Below, one piece after another: positions 26,844 through 33,671 of a stretch of DNA of 64,000 nt. Every line of letters starts with the position of its first letter. The stretch's first letter is position 1. A program made the position numbers and the translations under genes. The notes beneath the pieces are model-generated. The model was not told where the DNA came from. It searched no databases and was given only the letters and a program-made list of their open reading frames with translations. Source of the stretch: Firmicutes bacterium ASF500 (GTDB lineage Bacteria; Bacillota; Clostridia; Oscillospirales; Oscillospiraceae); NCBI GenBank assembly GCA_000492175.2, contig CP097573.1, positions 2,418,001 to 2,482,000 on the forward strand. The letters run 5' to 3'.

Positions 26844-27319
26844 ACGTCTATGTGATCTGCGTGGGCAAGCTGAAGGAGAAATTCTACAAGGACGCCTGCG
26901 CCGAGTATGTCAAGCGGCTGTCCCCCTACTGCAAGCTGACGGTGGTGGAGATTCCCGAGGTGAAGCTGCCCAAGGACCCCACCCTGGGGGAGATCACCAA
27001 CGCCCTGTCCAAGGAGGGCGACGCCATCCGCGCCAAAATCCCCCCCAGCTCCCGGGTGGTGGCCCTGTGCGTGGAGGGCCGGATGCGCTCCAGCGAGGAG
27101 ATTCCCCAAATGTTTCCCGTTCCGGGCCGCAGCCTGGAGAAGCATATGGTCTTTCTCATCGGCGGCAGCTATGGCCTGCACCCCTCGATCAAGGCAGAGG
27201 CCAACACCCAGCTGTCCATGTCCCCCATGACCTTCCCTCACCACCTGGCCCGGGTCATGCTCCTGGAGCAAATCTACCGCGCCTTTAAGATTAATGAGGG
27301 CTCCAGCTACCATAAATGA
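26837..27319 (+). CDS. rlmH: 23S rRNA (pseudouridine1915-N3)-methyltransferase
   Basis: RlmH, 160 residues, a SPOUT methyltransferase that methylates pseudouridine 1915 of 23S rRNA. The SAM-binding knot is visible as FLIGGSYGLHPSI, with the C-terminal SMSPMTFPHHLARVMLLEQIYRAF. The ATG at 26837 lies after AAGGAGG and overlaps the end of the upstream gene, indicating translational coupling. Confidence 0.96.
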   Translation: MLNVYVICVGKLKEKFYKDACAEYVKRLSPYCKLTVVEIPEVKLPKDPTLGEITNALSKEGDAIRAKIPPSSRVVALCVEGRMRSSEEIPQMFPVPGRSLEKHMVFLIGGSYGLHPSIKAEANTQLSMSPMTFPHHLARVMLLEQIYRAFKINEGSSYHK

Positions 27320-27328
27320 AAGCCGTCC

Positions 27329-27357
27329 TTGACCCTCGGGACGAATTATGGTATATT
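27329..27357 (+). promoter_or_regulatory. Promoter of peptide RNA, module C
   Basis: TTGACC (27329-27334), 17-base spacer, TATATT (27352-27357). Transcription would begin near 27364 with GGGATGCCGCTC, the same first bases as the opposing RNA. Confidence 0.75.
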
Positions 27358-27422
27358 TTGCAGGGATGCCGCTCAATGCAAGCGAGGCGGTCCAGCTACA
27401 CCACCCGGAAGGGGGTGAGCGT

Positions 27423-27485
27423 ATGCCAATTACGGTAACGTTTCATTTCCGTGGTTATACCGTAACCATACGTATAAAACGCTGA
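27423..27485 (+). CDS. 20-residue peptide of type I TA-like module C
   Basis: A short gene encoding MPITVTFHFRGYTVTIRIKR. Its ribosome site GGGGGTGA is paired in the RNA with CACC-ACCC just upstream (loop GGAA), which would hide it. The gene sits between two convergent sigma-A promoters and ends in the stem of the shared terminator. This matches the layout of modules A and B at 32330-33054, although the peptide is not similar. The alternating hydrophobic/polar residues suggest an amphipathic beta strand. Toxin function is inference from architecture. Confidence 0.5.
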   Translation: MPITVTFHFRGYTVTIRIKR

Positions 27486-27566
27486 CAACCGCCACCCTAC
27501 CCCGGTGACGGTTGTCTTTTAACACAATCTGATTCGGGCTGGACCGCTTCGTGAGCGGCATCCCTT
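27470..27566 (-). ncRNA. Candidate antisense RNA of module C
   Basis: A minus-strand RNA of about 95 bases from the promoter at 27573-27601, reading through the shared terminator and complementary to the 3' end of the peptide mRNA. Its first bases, AGGGATGCCGCTC and GCGGTCCAGC, equal the 5' end of the peptide mRNA, so both RNAs begin with the same sequence. Confidence 0.55.
27484..27520. terminator. Shared bidirectional terminator, module C
   Basis: GACAACCGCCACC pairs with GGTGACGGTTGTC; TTTT follows on the plus strand and AGCGTTTTA on the minus strand. It starts on the stop codon of the peptide gene. Confidence 0.8.
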
Positions 27567-27572
27567 ATATTC

Positions 27573-27601
27573 AATATACCACCGCCCTGACATTTTGTCA
27601 A
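27573..27601 (-). promoter_or_regulatory. Promoter of antisense RNA, module C
   Basis: Minus-strand TTGACA (27596-27601), 17-base spacer, TATATT (27573-27578). Confidence 0.8.
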
Positions 27602-27612
27602 GGCGGTTTTTT
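27581..27612 (+). terminator. Terminator overlapping the antisense promoter
   Basis: ACCGCC pairs with GGCGGT, with inner TGACA/TGTCA, followed by TTTTTT on the plus strand. It could end rlmH or peptide transcripts. Confidence 0.7.
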
Positions 27613-27614
27613 GC

Positions 27615-27715
27615 GCCCGAAAATGGGCGCAATGCGGCACGATTTCCATTAAATGTATGGAAACGTGCAATTTTTCAAGGGGTTCCGCCAGGGGTGGGGG
27701 ACGCTGGTCTCCGTA
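27615..27715 (-). repeat. Edge repeat ER, copy 2 (inverted)
   Basis: The reverse complement of 55430-55515, including TTCCATTAAATGTATGGAAA and GCGCAATGC. It marks the outer edge of SLH cassette 1. Confidence 0.75.
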
Positions 27716-27878
27716 GGGGCGGATATAATCCGCCCGTCAGATTTAGGCGATGTACCGCGGGCGGATGATATCCGCCCCTACAAGGGCGCACCCCCGTAGG
27801 GCGGGACGACCCGGCCCGCCGTCCACGGAGGGCCGGGTGCCCTCGGGAGGGCAGCGCGCCGGGGTCGTCGCGCCCTAC
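27713..27878. repeat. Two adjacent gtaggg...ccctac elements
   Basis: 27713-27781 is the GTAGGGGCGGATATAATCCG type (ends ATGATATCCGCCCCTAC). 27796-27878 is the GTAGGGCGGGACGACC type. The two subtypes lie side by side. Confidence 0.75.
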
Positions 27879-27890
27879 AACCTGCGTCCC

Positions 27891-28045
27891 CGGCAGGGCA
27901 AGCCTCCCTTGCAAAAGGGAGGGGGACCGCCGCCGAAGGCGGTGGTGGAGGGATTCCTCCGGAGCGCCACCGTTCATACGGAATCCCCCCGCCGCTTCGC
28001 GGCCCTCCCCCCTTTGGCAAGGGGGGCTGTCGCCTGCGGGACGGG
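27891..28045. repeat. Two GC-rich palindromic intergenic repeats
   Basis: 27893-27957 has GCCTCCCTTGCAAAAGGGAGG and CCGCCGAAGGCGGTGG; 27979-28043 has CCGCCGCTTCGCGG and CCCCCTTTGGCAAGGGGGG. The second is the inverse of the copy at 19818. They fill the leader of the tail-fibre-like gene. Confidence 0.65.
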
Positions 28046-28076
28046 GACCACAACACAAAAAACAGGAGGTAACACG

Positions 28077-28547
28077 ATGAATCGCACAACAAATTACAAT
28101 CTCTGCCAATTTGAGGAAACGGACCGGGTGCGGCGTACCGATTTCAACGAGGACAACGCCAAGCTGGACGCGGCGGTAAAGGCGGTGGACAGGCGGGTGG
28201 ACAGTCTGGACGGAAGCAAAGCCAGCACGTCCGCGCTGAACGCCCTGACCGGCCGGGTGACGGTCCTGGAACAGGCACGTTTTCACATCGGAAGCTATGT
28301 GGGCAACGGGGCCGAAAACCGTGTCATTGCCTTGCCCTGGGCGCCGAGCTTTATGATCCTGTTCTCCAGCTTTGGAAACGACGACGCCATCCTTTTCCTG
28401 GCTCCAGGCCACCGGGCCTTTGTCATCAAAGACAGCGTGGTCACCGAATCGCCGTATCTCCCGGAGCTCAGGGGCGCGAGCATCGTTTTCTCTAACAACT
28501 ATGCCAATACCAGCGGCAAAAATTGCTGGTATATCCTCTTCCGATAA
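28077..28547 (+). CDS. Tail-fibre-like coiled-coil protein, paralogue 1
   Basis: A 156-residue protein. The N-terminus (NYNLCQFEETDRVRRTDFNE, then DNAKLDAAVKAVDRRV) resembles the short head of phage tail-fibre and similar trimeric proteins, followed by a coiled coil to about residue 65 and a beta-rich C-terminal domain ending in WYILFR. No signal peptide is seen. It is clearly paralogous and equal in length to the protein at 54792-55262, and both face an SLH gene tail to tail. AGGAGG lies seven bases before the ATG. Function unknown. Confidence 0.8.
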   Translation: MNRTTNYNLCQFEETDRVRRTDFNEDNAKLDAAVKAVDRRVDSLDGSKASTSALNALTGRVTVLEQARFHIGSYVGNGAENRVIALPWAPSFMILFSSFGNDDAILFLAPGHRAFVIKDSVVTESPYLPELRGASIVFSNNYANTSGKNCWYILFR

Positions 28548-28554
28548 AGGAAAA

Positions 28555-28586
28555 GAGAGCCCGCCCCTCTCGGGGCGGGTTCTCGC
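28555..28586. terminator. Bidirectional terminator between paired cassette genes
   Basis: GAGCCCGCCCC pairs with GGGGCGGGTTCTC around TCTC. Both flanking genes end into it. Confidence 0.8.
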
Positions 28587-28596
28587 ACTTAGCTTT

Positions 28597-31500
28597 TTAC
28601 ACCTTGCTGTCATCGGGCGTAACAGTGACAGTTGTGATGTCCTTCTGTCCAGCCTTGACAGTCATATTCACGGTTTTCGCAGAATCCGAGGCGACATTCG
28701 CCCCAGCCGCAATTGTGGCGTTGTCTCCAGGTGTCGCATCATCCGCAGCGCTGTCAACCGTCAGCTTCAAGGTAACAGCATCCGTGGTCGCGCTACCGCT
28801 GGTGTGGTACTTCACAGCATAGGTGATAGTTCCACCGGCCTCGACGAAATCTTTTGCGTTGGCATCGTTCTGGACCACAGTAACTCCGCCATCGGCAGCG
28901 CCCGCAGTGATCTGCGTGGGGGCCTTCACATAGCCGGTCTTGACAACGACGTTGTCGCTGAGCTTGCTGTTGCTACCAAAGGTTGTGACAGCAACCTTTG
29001 TGCCACCACTTGCGTAAGCGGTGTAAGTCGTGTCGTCAACCACGTAGCCGGTGCCGGCCTTGTAGGTATCAGTGTTCAGGGCCAGCTCCAGTACAGCCTC
29101 GGCGCCCTTAGCCTTACCGTTCGTATTCACATAGTAAGTGGCGTTGTCAACCTTCACAGTGAAGTACTCGGTGATACCACTCGCATAGGAGATAGTGGAC
29201 TCGATGCCGTCTTTAACCACCGTAACTGTCTTAGCACTGGTATCGCGGCTCTTGATCTCGTAGCCGGCAGCCTTCAAAGCATCTTCCGCAACCTTGGCGG
29301 CTCCGCCAGAAGCGCCCTTGACGTAATCAACGCTCATGGTTCCGGCGTACTCATCAATGTCGGCACCGCCGGTGGGATTCTTGGTCGCATCACCACTGTC
29401 AGTGGTGGGCGGGGTAGTGGTAGTGCTGTCGTCAGCCTCCTTGTAGAAGATGGTGACGATCTGGCCGTCGTTGACGACGAAGTAGCCGAAGTCATCCACA
29501 GCGATAGCGCTCTCGGAAGAGGACTCGATTTTGTCGCTGTAGAGGAAGACCTGGACATCGTTGGAAACGCGGTAGCTGCTGTTGGAGATGGTCAGGTTGC
29601 CGTTGGTCAGCTTCTTGCTCACCTTCCCCATGAAGTAGTAGTTGTCGCCGCTCGTGCCGTACAGCTTGGAGCTACCAAAGTCGATAATCTCCTCGTCCTC
29701 GTTGGCATAGATCACGGTCTTCAGCAGGGTATTGGCCTTCTTGCTGATGTCCTCGTCCAGCTTCACAGTGACGATCTCACCGTTGACAACGGCGGGGCAC
29801 TCGTAGTAGTCGTCGCCACCCTTGGTGGTGATTCTGCCACCGCACTCCTTAGCCAGCAGGAAGACGATATCGTTGGAGCTGCTGGTGGTGTTGAGCACAT
29901 AGACAACGTCAGCCACGGTGCCGCTCTTGCAGTAGTAGGCGTAGGCGGCGTTGGCATCGCCAGCGGCGGACGTGCCGACCAGATCGGGCACGGCGTCGTA
30001 GCCCACATAGGCCTTGTAGTTGCTGTCGCCGTCGTCGGTCAGGAAGATGGTCTTGCTGTCGGCGTAGATAGTCTGAGCGCCCAGGGTCATCTTGGCCTTG
30101 CCGGCGTCGATGGTGATGGTCTGGCTACCGGACAGGGCAGTCTTCTTGGCCTCGGCATCACTGTTGTGTGCGTTCTTCATGATGGCCATCTTGTAGACAT
30201 CCTTGGAGTTCACGCTGTACTCCACGATGCGCTCTTTGTACGCGCCCGCCAGCTCATCTTCCAGGCCATTATTGTTACTATCGGTGAGCTGCTTGTAGTC
30301 GTCGTAGTTCAGCTCGGCCTCAACGACGGTGCCGTCGGTGAGCAGCAGCTTGGCATAGGGAGTGCCCTTGGCGAAGAGCTTGCCGCCGTCCTGGTCGATG
30401 TCAATGACATAGGCGTAATCGGTCACGCCCTCGTTCAGAGCGACCTTGACCACGTAGTCGTTGGAATCCAGATACAGGTCGACCTTGTTCTCCTTCTTGA
30501 CGTTCTCACTGCCATCCACGGTAATGCCAGCGAACTTATAGGTCTCGCCGTCGGCCACGAACTCGGAAATGGAGGGGGAGCCTACGGTCTTAGTGACCTC
30601 CACGTTCTCCACGATCTCGGCCAGGTACATGCTCTTGATCTTGCCGTCAGCCTTGGTGTAAACGACCACGTCGTCCACGTCGAAGCCCTCGGTCTCAAAC
30701 TTTGTGCCGTCCACGGTGACGGTGCGGGCATCGTCGCCCTTGGCCTCGGTGACCTTGGTCACCTTGCCCGCGTAGGGGTTGATGACGGAGATGGTGACAT
30801 TGCCGTCGTCGTCCTTGTAGGCATCGACCACAACGCCGTTGCCGCCGATCTTGGTGTCATTGGTCTTGTCGATGCTGAAGCCACTGGCAGCCTTGCCGTC
30901 AACCATGACGGTGGCTTTGGTGGACTTCTTCAGACCCAGGTCCTTGTACAGGTCCTCAGACTTGACAGCCTTGATGTAGGAGGCGTCAGCGCTGTCGGCG
31001 TACTTGCCGATCTCCTCGGTCTTGAAGCTCCAGATGGTGGCAGGACGGCCGAAGTCGTCAGTGCCGGCCACCAGGCGCAGGTCCTTCTCATACAGGTTCT
31101 CGCACAGCTGAAGCTTCTCGTCGCTCACGTCCTTCTTGTAAGCGCCGTTGTTCTGAGTGTAGTCGAACTTGTTGGTGGTCCGCTCGGTGTAGGTGACCTT
31201 GCCGGGGATGGTGACAACGCCCTCAACGACGATGTCCTTCTCCACGTCGGAGGTAACCATGGTGGTCTGGAGAGCGTTCAGGCTCAGCTGGGCCACCTGG
31301 TTGCGGTTCAGGGGAGCGGTGGCGCTGGAGCCCACGTCGGCGAACAGACGCAGTTCATTGGCCTTGGCGACCACGGGCTGAGCCCAGTTGGTGCCGGTGC
31401 TCTCCAGCTTCTCATAGCCCAGCACGCGCAGGGTCATGGCGGCGGCCTCCTGAGCGGTCACAACGGCGCTGCCGTCGTAGATGCTCTCGGTGCGGCCAGC

Positions 31501-31839
31501 CACGATCTTGTTGTCGTAGCAGGCGGCGACGTACTTCTGAGCCCAGGTGGGCACGTCGGTGAAGGGGCAGGTGCCGACGTACTTGTCAGCGTCGCTGCCC
31601 AGGATCAGCTTGGCCAGGATGACGGCCATCTCGTTCCGGGTGACGTTGTCGTCGGGCCGGAAATTGCCGGTGTCCTCGTCGCCGAGCATCACGCCCACAG
31701 CGTTCAGGACAGAAATGGCCTCGGTGTTGTCCTTAGCGTCAACATCGGGGAAGCTCGCGGCGCTGGTGCCGACGACCATCATGCCAACCAGCATAACGGA
31801 GGCCAGAGCCAGGCTGAGAGCCCGTTTCAGGTTTCTCAT
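28597..31839 (-). CDS. SLH-domain surface protein, paralogue 1
   Basis: A 1,080-residue secreted protein. The signal peptide MRNLKRALSLALASVMLVGM ends near VGTSAAS; two to three SLH domains follow (about 30-200; FRPDDNVTRNEMAVILAKLI), then a long beta-rich body and a Thr/Pro linker (TTTTPPTTDSG) before a C-terminal domain. SLH domains bind pyruvylated wall polymer. The start at 31839 follows AAGGAGG; an 11-codon longer reading lies in the leader. The first ~840 residues are very similar to the protein at 51824, the C-terminus is unrelated. Probably a major surface or S-layer protein. Confidence 0.92.
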   Translation of the reverse strand: MRNLKRALSLALASVMLVGMMVVGTSAASFPDVDAKDNTEAISVLNAVGVMLGDEDTGNFRPDDNVTRNEMAVILAKLILGSDADKYVGTCPFTDVPTWAQKYVAACYDNKIVAGRTESIYDGSAVVTAQEAAAMTLRVLGYEKLESTGTNWAQPVVAKANELRLFADVGSSATAPLNRNQVAQLSLNALQTTMVTSDVEKDIVVEGVVTIPGKVTYTERTTNKFDYTQNNGAYKKDVSDEKLQLCENLYEKDLRLVAGTDDFGRPATIWSFKTEEIGKYADSADASYIKAVKSEDLYKDLGLKKSTKATVMVDGKAASGFSIDKTNDTKIGGNGVVVDAYKDDDGNVTISVINPYAGKVTKVTEAKGDDARTVTVDGTKFETEGFDVDDVVVYTKADGKIKSMYLAEIVENVEVTKTVGSPSISEFVADGETYKFAGITVDGSENVKKENKVDLYLDSNDYVVKVALNEGVTDYAYVIDIDQDGGKLFAKGTPYAKLLLTDGTVVEAELNYDDYKQLTDSNNNGLEDELAGAYKERIVEYSVNSKDVYKMAIMKNAHNSDAEAKKTALSGSQTITIDAGKAKMTLGAQTIYADSKTIFLTDDGDSNYKAYVGYDAVPDLVGTSAAGDANAAYAYYCKSGTVADVVYVLNTTSSSNDIVFLLAKECGGRITTKGGDDYYECPAVVNGEIVTVKLDEDISKKANTLLKTVIYANEDEEIIDFGSSKLYGTSGDNYYFMGKVSKKLTNGNLTISNSSYRVSNDVQVFLYSDKIESSSESAIAVDDFGYFVVNDGQIVTIFYKEADDSTTTTPPTTDSGDATKNPTGGADIDEYAGTMSVDYVKGASGGAAKVAEDALKAAGYEIKSRDTSAKTVTVVKDGIESTISYASGITEYFTVKVDNATYYVNTNGKAKGAEAVLELALNTDTYKAGTGYVVDDTTYTAYASGGTKVAVTTFGSNSKLSDNVVVKTGYVKAPTQITAGAADGGVTVVQNDANAKDFVEAGGTITYAVKYHTSGSATTDAVTLKLTVDSAADDATPGDNATIAAGANVASDSAKTVNMTVKAGQKDITTVTVTPDDSKV

Positions 31840-32107
31840 AAAGTGTTTCCTCCTTACATTTTTTTCGGCCATGAGAGGGGCCGGTTTCGGTAAAATCAGG
31901 GCTTCGAGACGGTCTTGGTAGAACGCAAAGCTTTAACATTTCCGTAACAAAGTTCTCTGTTTTCACCGAAATTTTCGAGGTTTCTGAACCTCTCATCTCC
32001 TTTACCAGGGTGTCACACCCCTTGCACAAATTCCCCTTGCGTTTTTTCGTGCCCGGAGCGCGGCGCCTCCAGCAGCGGAGCGAAAAGCCGTCCAACCTCT
32101 TGTACGC

Positions 32108-32136
32108 ATCATAGCAAACCCCTTTTTCTTTGTCAA
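32108..32136 (-). promoter_or_regulatory. Promoter of SLH protein 1
   Basis: Minus-strand TTGACA (32131-32136), 17-base spacer, TATGAT (32108-32113). The leader is about 260 bases. Its last 150 bases match the leader of SLH protein 2, but the promoter itself is not present there. Confidence 0.75.
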
Positions 32137-32218
32137 CGGGTTTGCCCCACTTGTAAGGAAACAGTAACATTGTTGAAACGGACGGGAAATATTACGGGGG
32201 GTGGCCCGGTGCCGGCGG

Positions 32219-32320
32219 CGCGCCGGGTCGTCGCGCCCTGCACGCACCCCGTAGGGGCGGCCTGTGGCCGCCCGTCCTGAACCGAACCGTGACCCGCGGG
32301 CGGCCACAGGCCGCCCCTAC
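32219..32320. repeat. Half and full gtaggg...ccctac elements
   Basis: 32219-32243 is a right half of the GGTCGTCGCGCCCT type. 32251-32320 is a full 70-bp GTAGGGGCGGCCTGTGGCCG type copy. It ends ten bases before the antisense promoter of module A. Confidence 0.7.
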
Positions 32321-32329
32321 AAAAAAGCC

Positions 32330-32357
32330 TTGACAAACGGAGCAAACCATATATAAT
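32330..32357 (+). promoter_or_regulatory. Promoter of antisense RNA, module A
   Basis: TTGACA (32330-32335), 16-base spacer, TATAAT (32352-32357). Confidence 0.85.
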
Positions 32358-32363
32358 ATGAAT

Positions 32364-32450
32364 AAGGGCACCGTTACGGCGGTTGACCCAAATGCTTCTA
32401 ACTTACAAAGTTAGCCGCTCGGGTCGGGACCGGGCGGCTAACACGCTTTT
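32364..32450 (+). ncRNA. Candidate antitoxin RNA, module A
   Basis: An RNA of about 87 bases beginning AAGGGCACCGTTACGGCGGT and ending at the hairpin GTTAGCCGC/GCGGCTAAC (32410-32442) followed by ACGCTTTT. The hairpin covers the stop codon of the peptide gene on the opposite strand, so the RNA is complementary to the peptide mRNA 3' end. Its 5' end repeats the 5' region of the peptide mRNA. Copies: 32751 onward (module B) and, on the other strand, 44658-44511 (orphan). Confidence 0.65.
32410..32450. terminator. Shared bidirectional terminator, module A
   Basis: GTTAGCCGC (32410-32418) pairs with GCGGCTAAC (32434-32442); CTTTT follows on the plus strand, a weaker TTTG on the minus strand. Confidence 0.75.
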
Positions 32451-32524
32451 ATGGCTGACAGGTACATAAGGATTGCCGTACCGGTCAAAAAGCAAATCGT
32501 TTTGACGACCCACTTCTTCCACAT
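32438..32524 (-). CDS. 28-residue membrane peptide, module A (toxin-like)
   Basis: Begins MWKKWVVKTICFLTGTAILM and ends LSAIKAC, a single hydrophobic helix with basic ends. Its ribosome site GGAGG lies in GGGGGAGGTGG, whose Gs can pair with CCCCA upstream, hiding it. The mRNA starts at a perfect sigma-A promoter and opens with a 5' hairpin. Module B encodes the same length with 18 of 28 residues kept, differing often at third codon positions (ATCCTT versus ATTCTC), which shows the peptide is under selection. The layout is that of type I toxins; toxicity is inference. Confidence 0.65.
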   Translation of the reverse strand: MWKKWVVKTICFLTGTAILMYLSAIKAC

Positions 32525-32570
32525 CCGCGCACCACCTCCCCCATTCTGGATTTTGCTGGGGTTCAAACGG

Positions 32571-32666
32571 TGGTCAACCGCCTATTTATGTAACAGTGCC
32601 CTATAAGGATGCTCCGCCCGTTTGGCGGAGCAGTTTTATTATAGGACAGCGGGGTGTTTTTGTCAA
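32571..32666 (-). promoter_or_regulatory. Promoter and structured 5' leader of peptide mRNA, module A
   Basis: Minus-strand TTGACA (32661-32666), 17 bases, TATAAT (32638-32643): a perfect consensus. The RNA starts about 32631 with the hairpin GCTCCGCC/GGCGGAGC (32611-32631), then AGGGCACTGTTAC and GGCGGTTGACC (32571-32602), the same elements that begin the antisense RNA. Confidence 0.85.
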
Positions 32667-32716
32667 TATTTCGACAAAATGCAGGGGCGGATACCATCCG
32701 CCCCCACAAAAAACCC

Positions 32717-32744
32717 TTGACAAACGAAGCAAGCCGTATATAAT
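32717..32744 (+). promoter_or_regulatory. Promoter of antisense RNA, module B
   Basis: TTGACA (32717-32722), 16-base spacer, TATAAT (32739-32744), as in module A. Confidence 0.85.
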
Positions 32745-32750
32745 ATGAAT

Positions 32751-32840
32751 AAGGGCACCGTTACGGCGGTTGACCCAGGTTAATGACTAACGAAACACGT
32801 TAGCCGTCTGGATGCGAGCCGGGCGGCTAACACGCTTTTA
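32751..32840 (+). ncRNA. Candidate antitoxin RNA, module B
   Basis: Begins AAGGGCACCGTTACGGCGGT and ends in the hairpin GTTAGCCGTC...GGCGGCTAAC followed by ACGCTTTTA. The middle differs from module A, the loop and linker being the most changed part, which may set specificity for its own mRNA. Confidence 0.62.
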
Positions 32841-32913
32841 TGGTGGACAGGTACATGAGAATCGCGGTACCCGTCACGAAGCAAATCAAACGAATGATTC
32901 GTTCCTTCCACAT
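32827..32913 (-). CDS. 28-residue membrane peptide, module B (toxin-like)
   Basis: Begins MWKERIIRLICFVTGTAILM and ends LSTIKAC. Same length as module A, same GGGGGAGG ribosome site hidden by an upstream CCCCA, and the stop codon again inside the terminator stem. Conserved residues are concentrated in ICF-x-TGTAILMYLS-x-IKAC. It is expressed from its own promoter at 33026-33054. Confidence 0.65.
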   Translation of the reverse strand: MWKERIIRLICFVTGTAILMYLSTIKAC

Positions 32914-32960
32914 CAGCTTCCACCTCCCCCATTCTGGATTTCGCTTGGGGTAAATCGGTG

Positions 32961-33054
32961 GTCAACCGCCTATTTATGTAACAGTGCCCTATAGGAATAC
33001 TCCGCCTGTTCGACGGAGCAGTTTTATTATAGGACAGCAGGGCGTTTTTGTCAA
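32961..33054 (-). promoter_or_regulatory. Promoter and structured leader of peptide mRNA, module B
   Basis: Minus-strand TTGACA (33049-33054), 17 bases, TATAAT (33026-33031). A 5' hairpin (CTCCGTCGAACAGGCGGAG region, 33000-33019) and the AGGGCACTGTTAC/GGCGGTTGACC elements (32959-32990) follow, as in module A. Confidence 0.85.
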
Positions 33055-33108
33055 ACGCCCCGTTTTATTTTGGTGAGGTTTTCAGAGAAGTTGCACGTTC
33101 GTGTACAA

Positions 33109-33543
33109 CTATCCCTCGATCTCCATCATCCGCTTGACCCGCCGCTCATGCCGGCCCCCCTCGAAGCCGGTGGAGAGGAAGGTGTCCACGATGCGCTCGG
33201 CAGTCATGGGGCCGACGATACCGGCGCCCATAGCCAGCATGTTGGCGTCGTTATGCCGCCGGGTCATCTCGGCGGACAGCGCGTCGCCGCACAGGGCACA
33301 GCGGATTCCCTTCACCTTATTGGCCGAGATGGAGATGCCGATGCCGGTGGTGCAGATGACAATCCCCCGCTCGCACCGGCCCTCCGCCACCGCCCGGGCG
33401 GCGGCCTCGCCGAAGACGGGGTAGTCACAGCTGTCGGTGCTGTCGGTGCCGAAATCCTCGCAGGTGATGCCCTTGGCGGCCAGATAGGCCTTGATGTGCT
33501 CCTTGAGCCGGTAGCCGCCGTGGTCAGACGCAATGGCGATCAT
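33109..33543 (-). CDS. rpiB: Ribose-5-phosphate isomerase B
   Basis: RpiB/LacAB-family isomerase, 144 residues, interconverting ribose 5-phosphate and ribulose 5-phosphate in the pentose phosphate pathway. N-terminal IASDHGGYRLKEHI, the catalytic Cys in ICTTGIGISI, and the C-terminal HNDANMLAMGAG motif are present. Normally the Cys segment reads CGTGIG; here it is CTTGIG. AGGAGG precedes the ATG. Confidence 0.93.
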   Translation of the reverse strand: MIAIASDHGGYRLKEHIKAYLAAKGITCEDFGTDSTDSCDYPVFGEAAARAVAEGRCERGIVICTTGIGISISANKVKGIRCALCGDALSAEMTRRHNDANMLAMGAGIVGPMTAERIVDTFLSTGFEGGRHERRVKRMMEIEG

Positions 33544-33568
33544 GAAAAATCCCTCCTGTTTTTCTTTT

Positions 33569-33597
33569 ATTGTAGCCCATCGCCCTCAATTTTGCAA
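33569..33597 (-). promoter_or_regulatory. Promoter of rpiB
   Basis: Minus-strand TTGCAA (33592-33597), 17-base spacer, TACAAT (33569-33574). Confidence 0.7.
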
Positions 33598-33623
33598 GAG
33601 GCGGGAAAATTTTCGCCTGTTAT

Positions 33624-33653
33624 GTATAACCAGCCCCCGGCCTGTCCACAATA
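33624..33653 (+). promoter_or_regulatory. Sigma-F-like promoter before the spoIIQ-like gene
   Basis: GTATA (33624-33628), 15-base spacer, GTCCACAATA (33644-33653), close to the forespore sigma-F consensus GYATA / GGNNANANTR. No sigma-A promoter is seen in this gap. Confidence 0.5.
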
Positions 33654-33671
33654 GGCTTCGGAGGTGGTTTT

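Noticed and set aside
28372..31893. A 1,173-codon plus-strand frame opposite SLH protein 1 (and the counterpart opposite SLH protein 2)
   Set aside because: Mirror of codon bias in a repetitive surface gene; the minus strand has signal peptide, SLH domains and ribosome site.
32812..32994. A 60-codon plus-strand frame across module B
   Set aside because: It is antisense to the 28-residue peptide gene and lacks a ribosome site; the corresponding frame in module A is disrupted by different sequence, while the minus-strand peptide is conserved.
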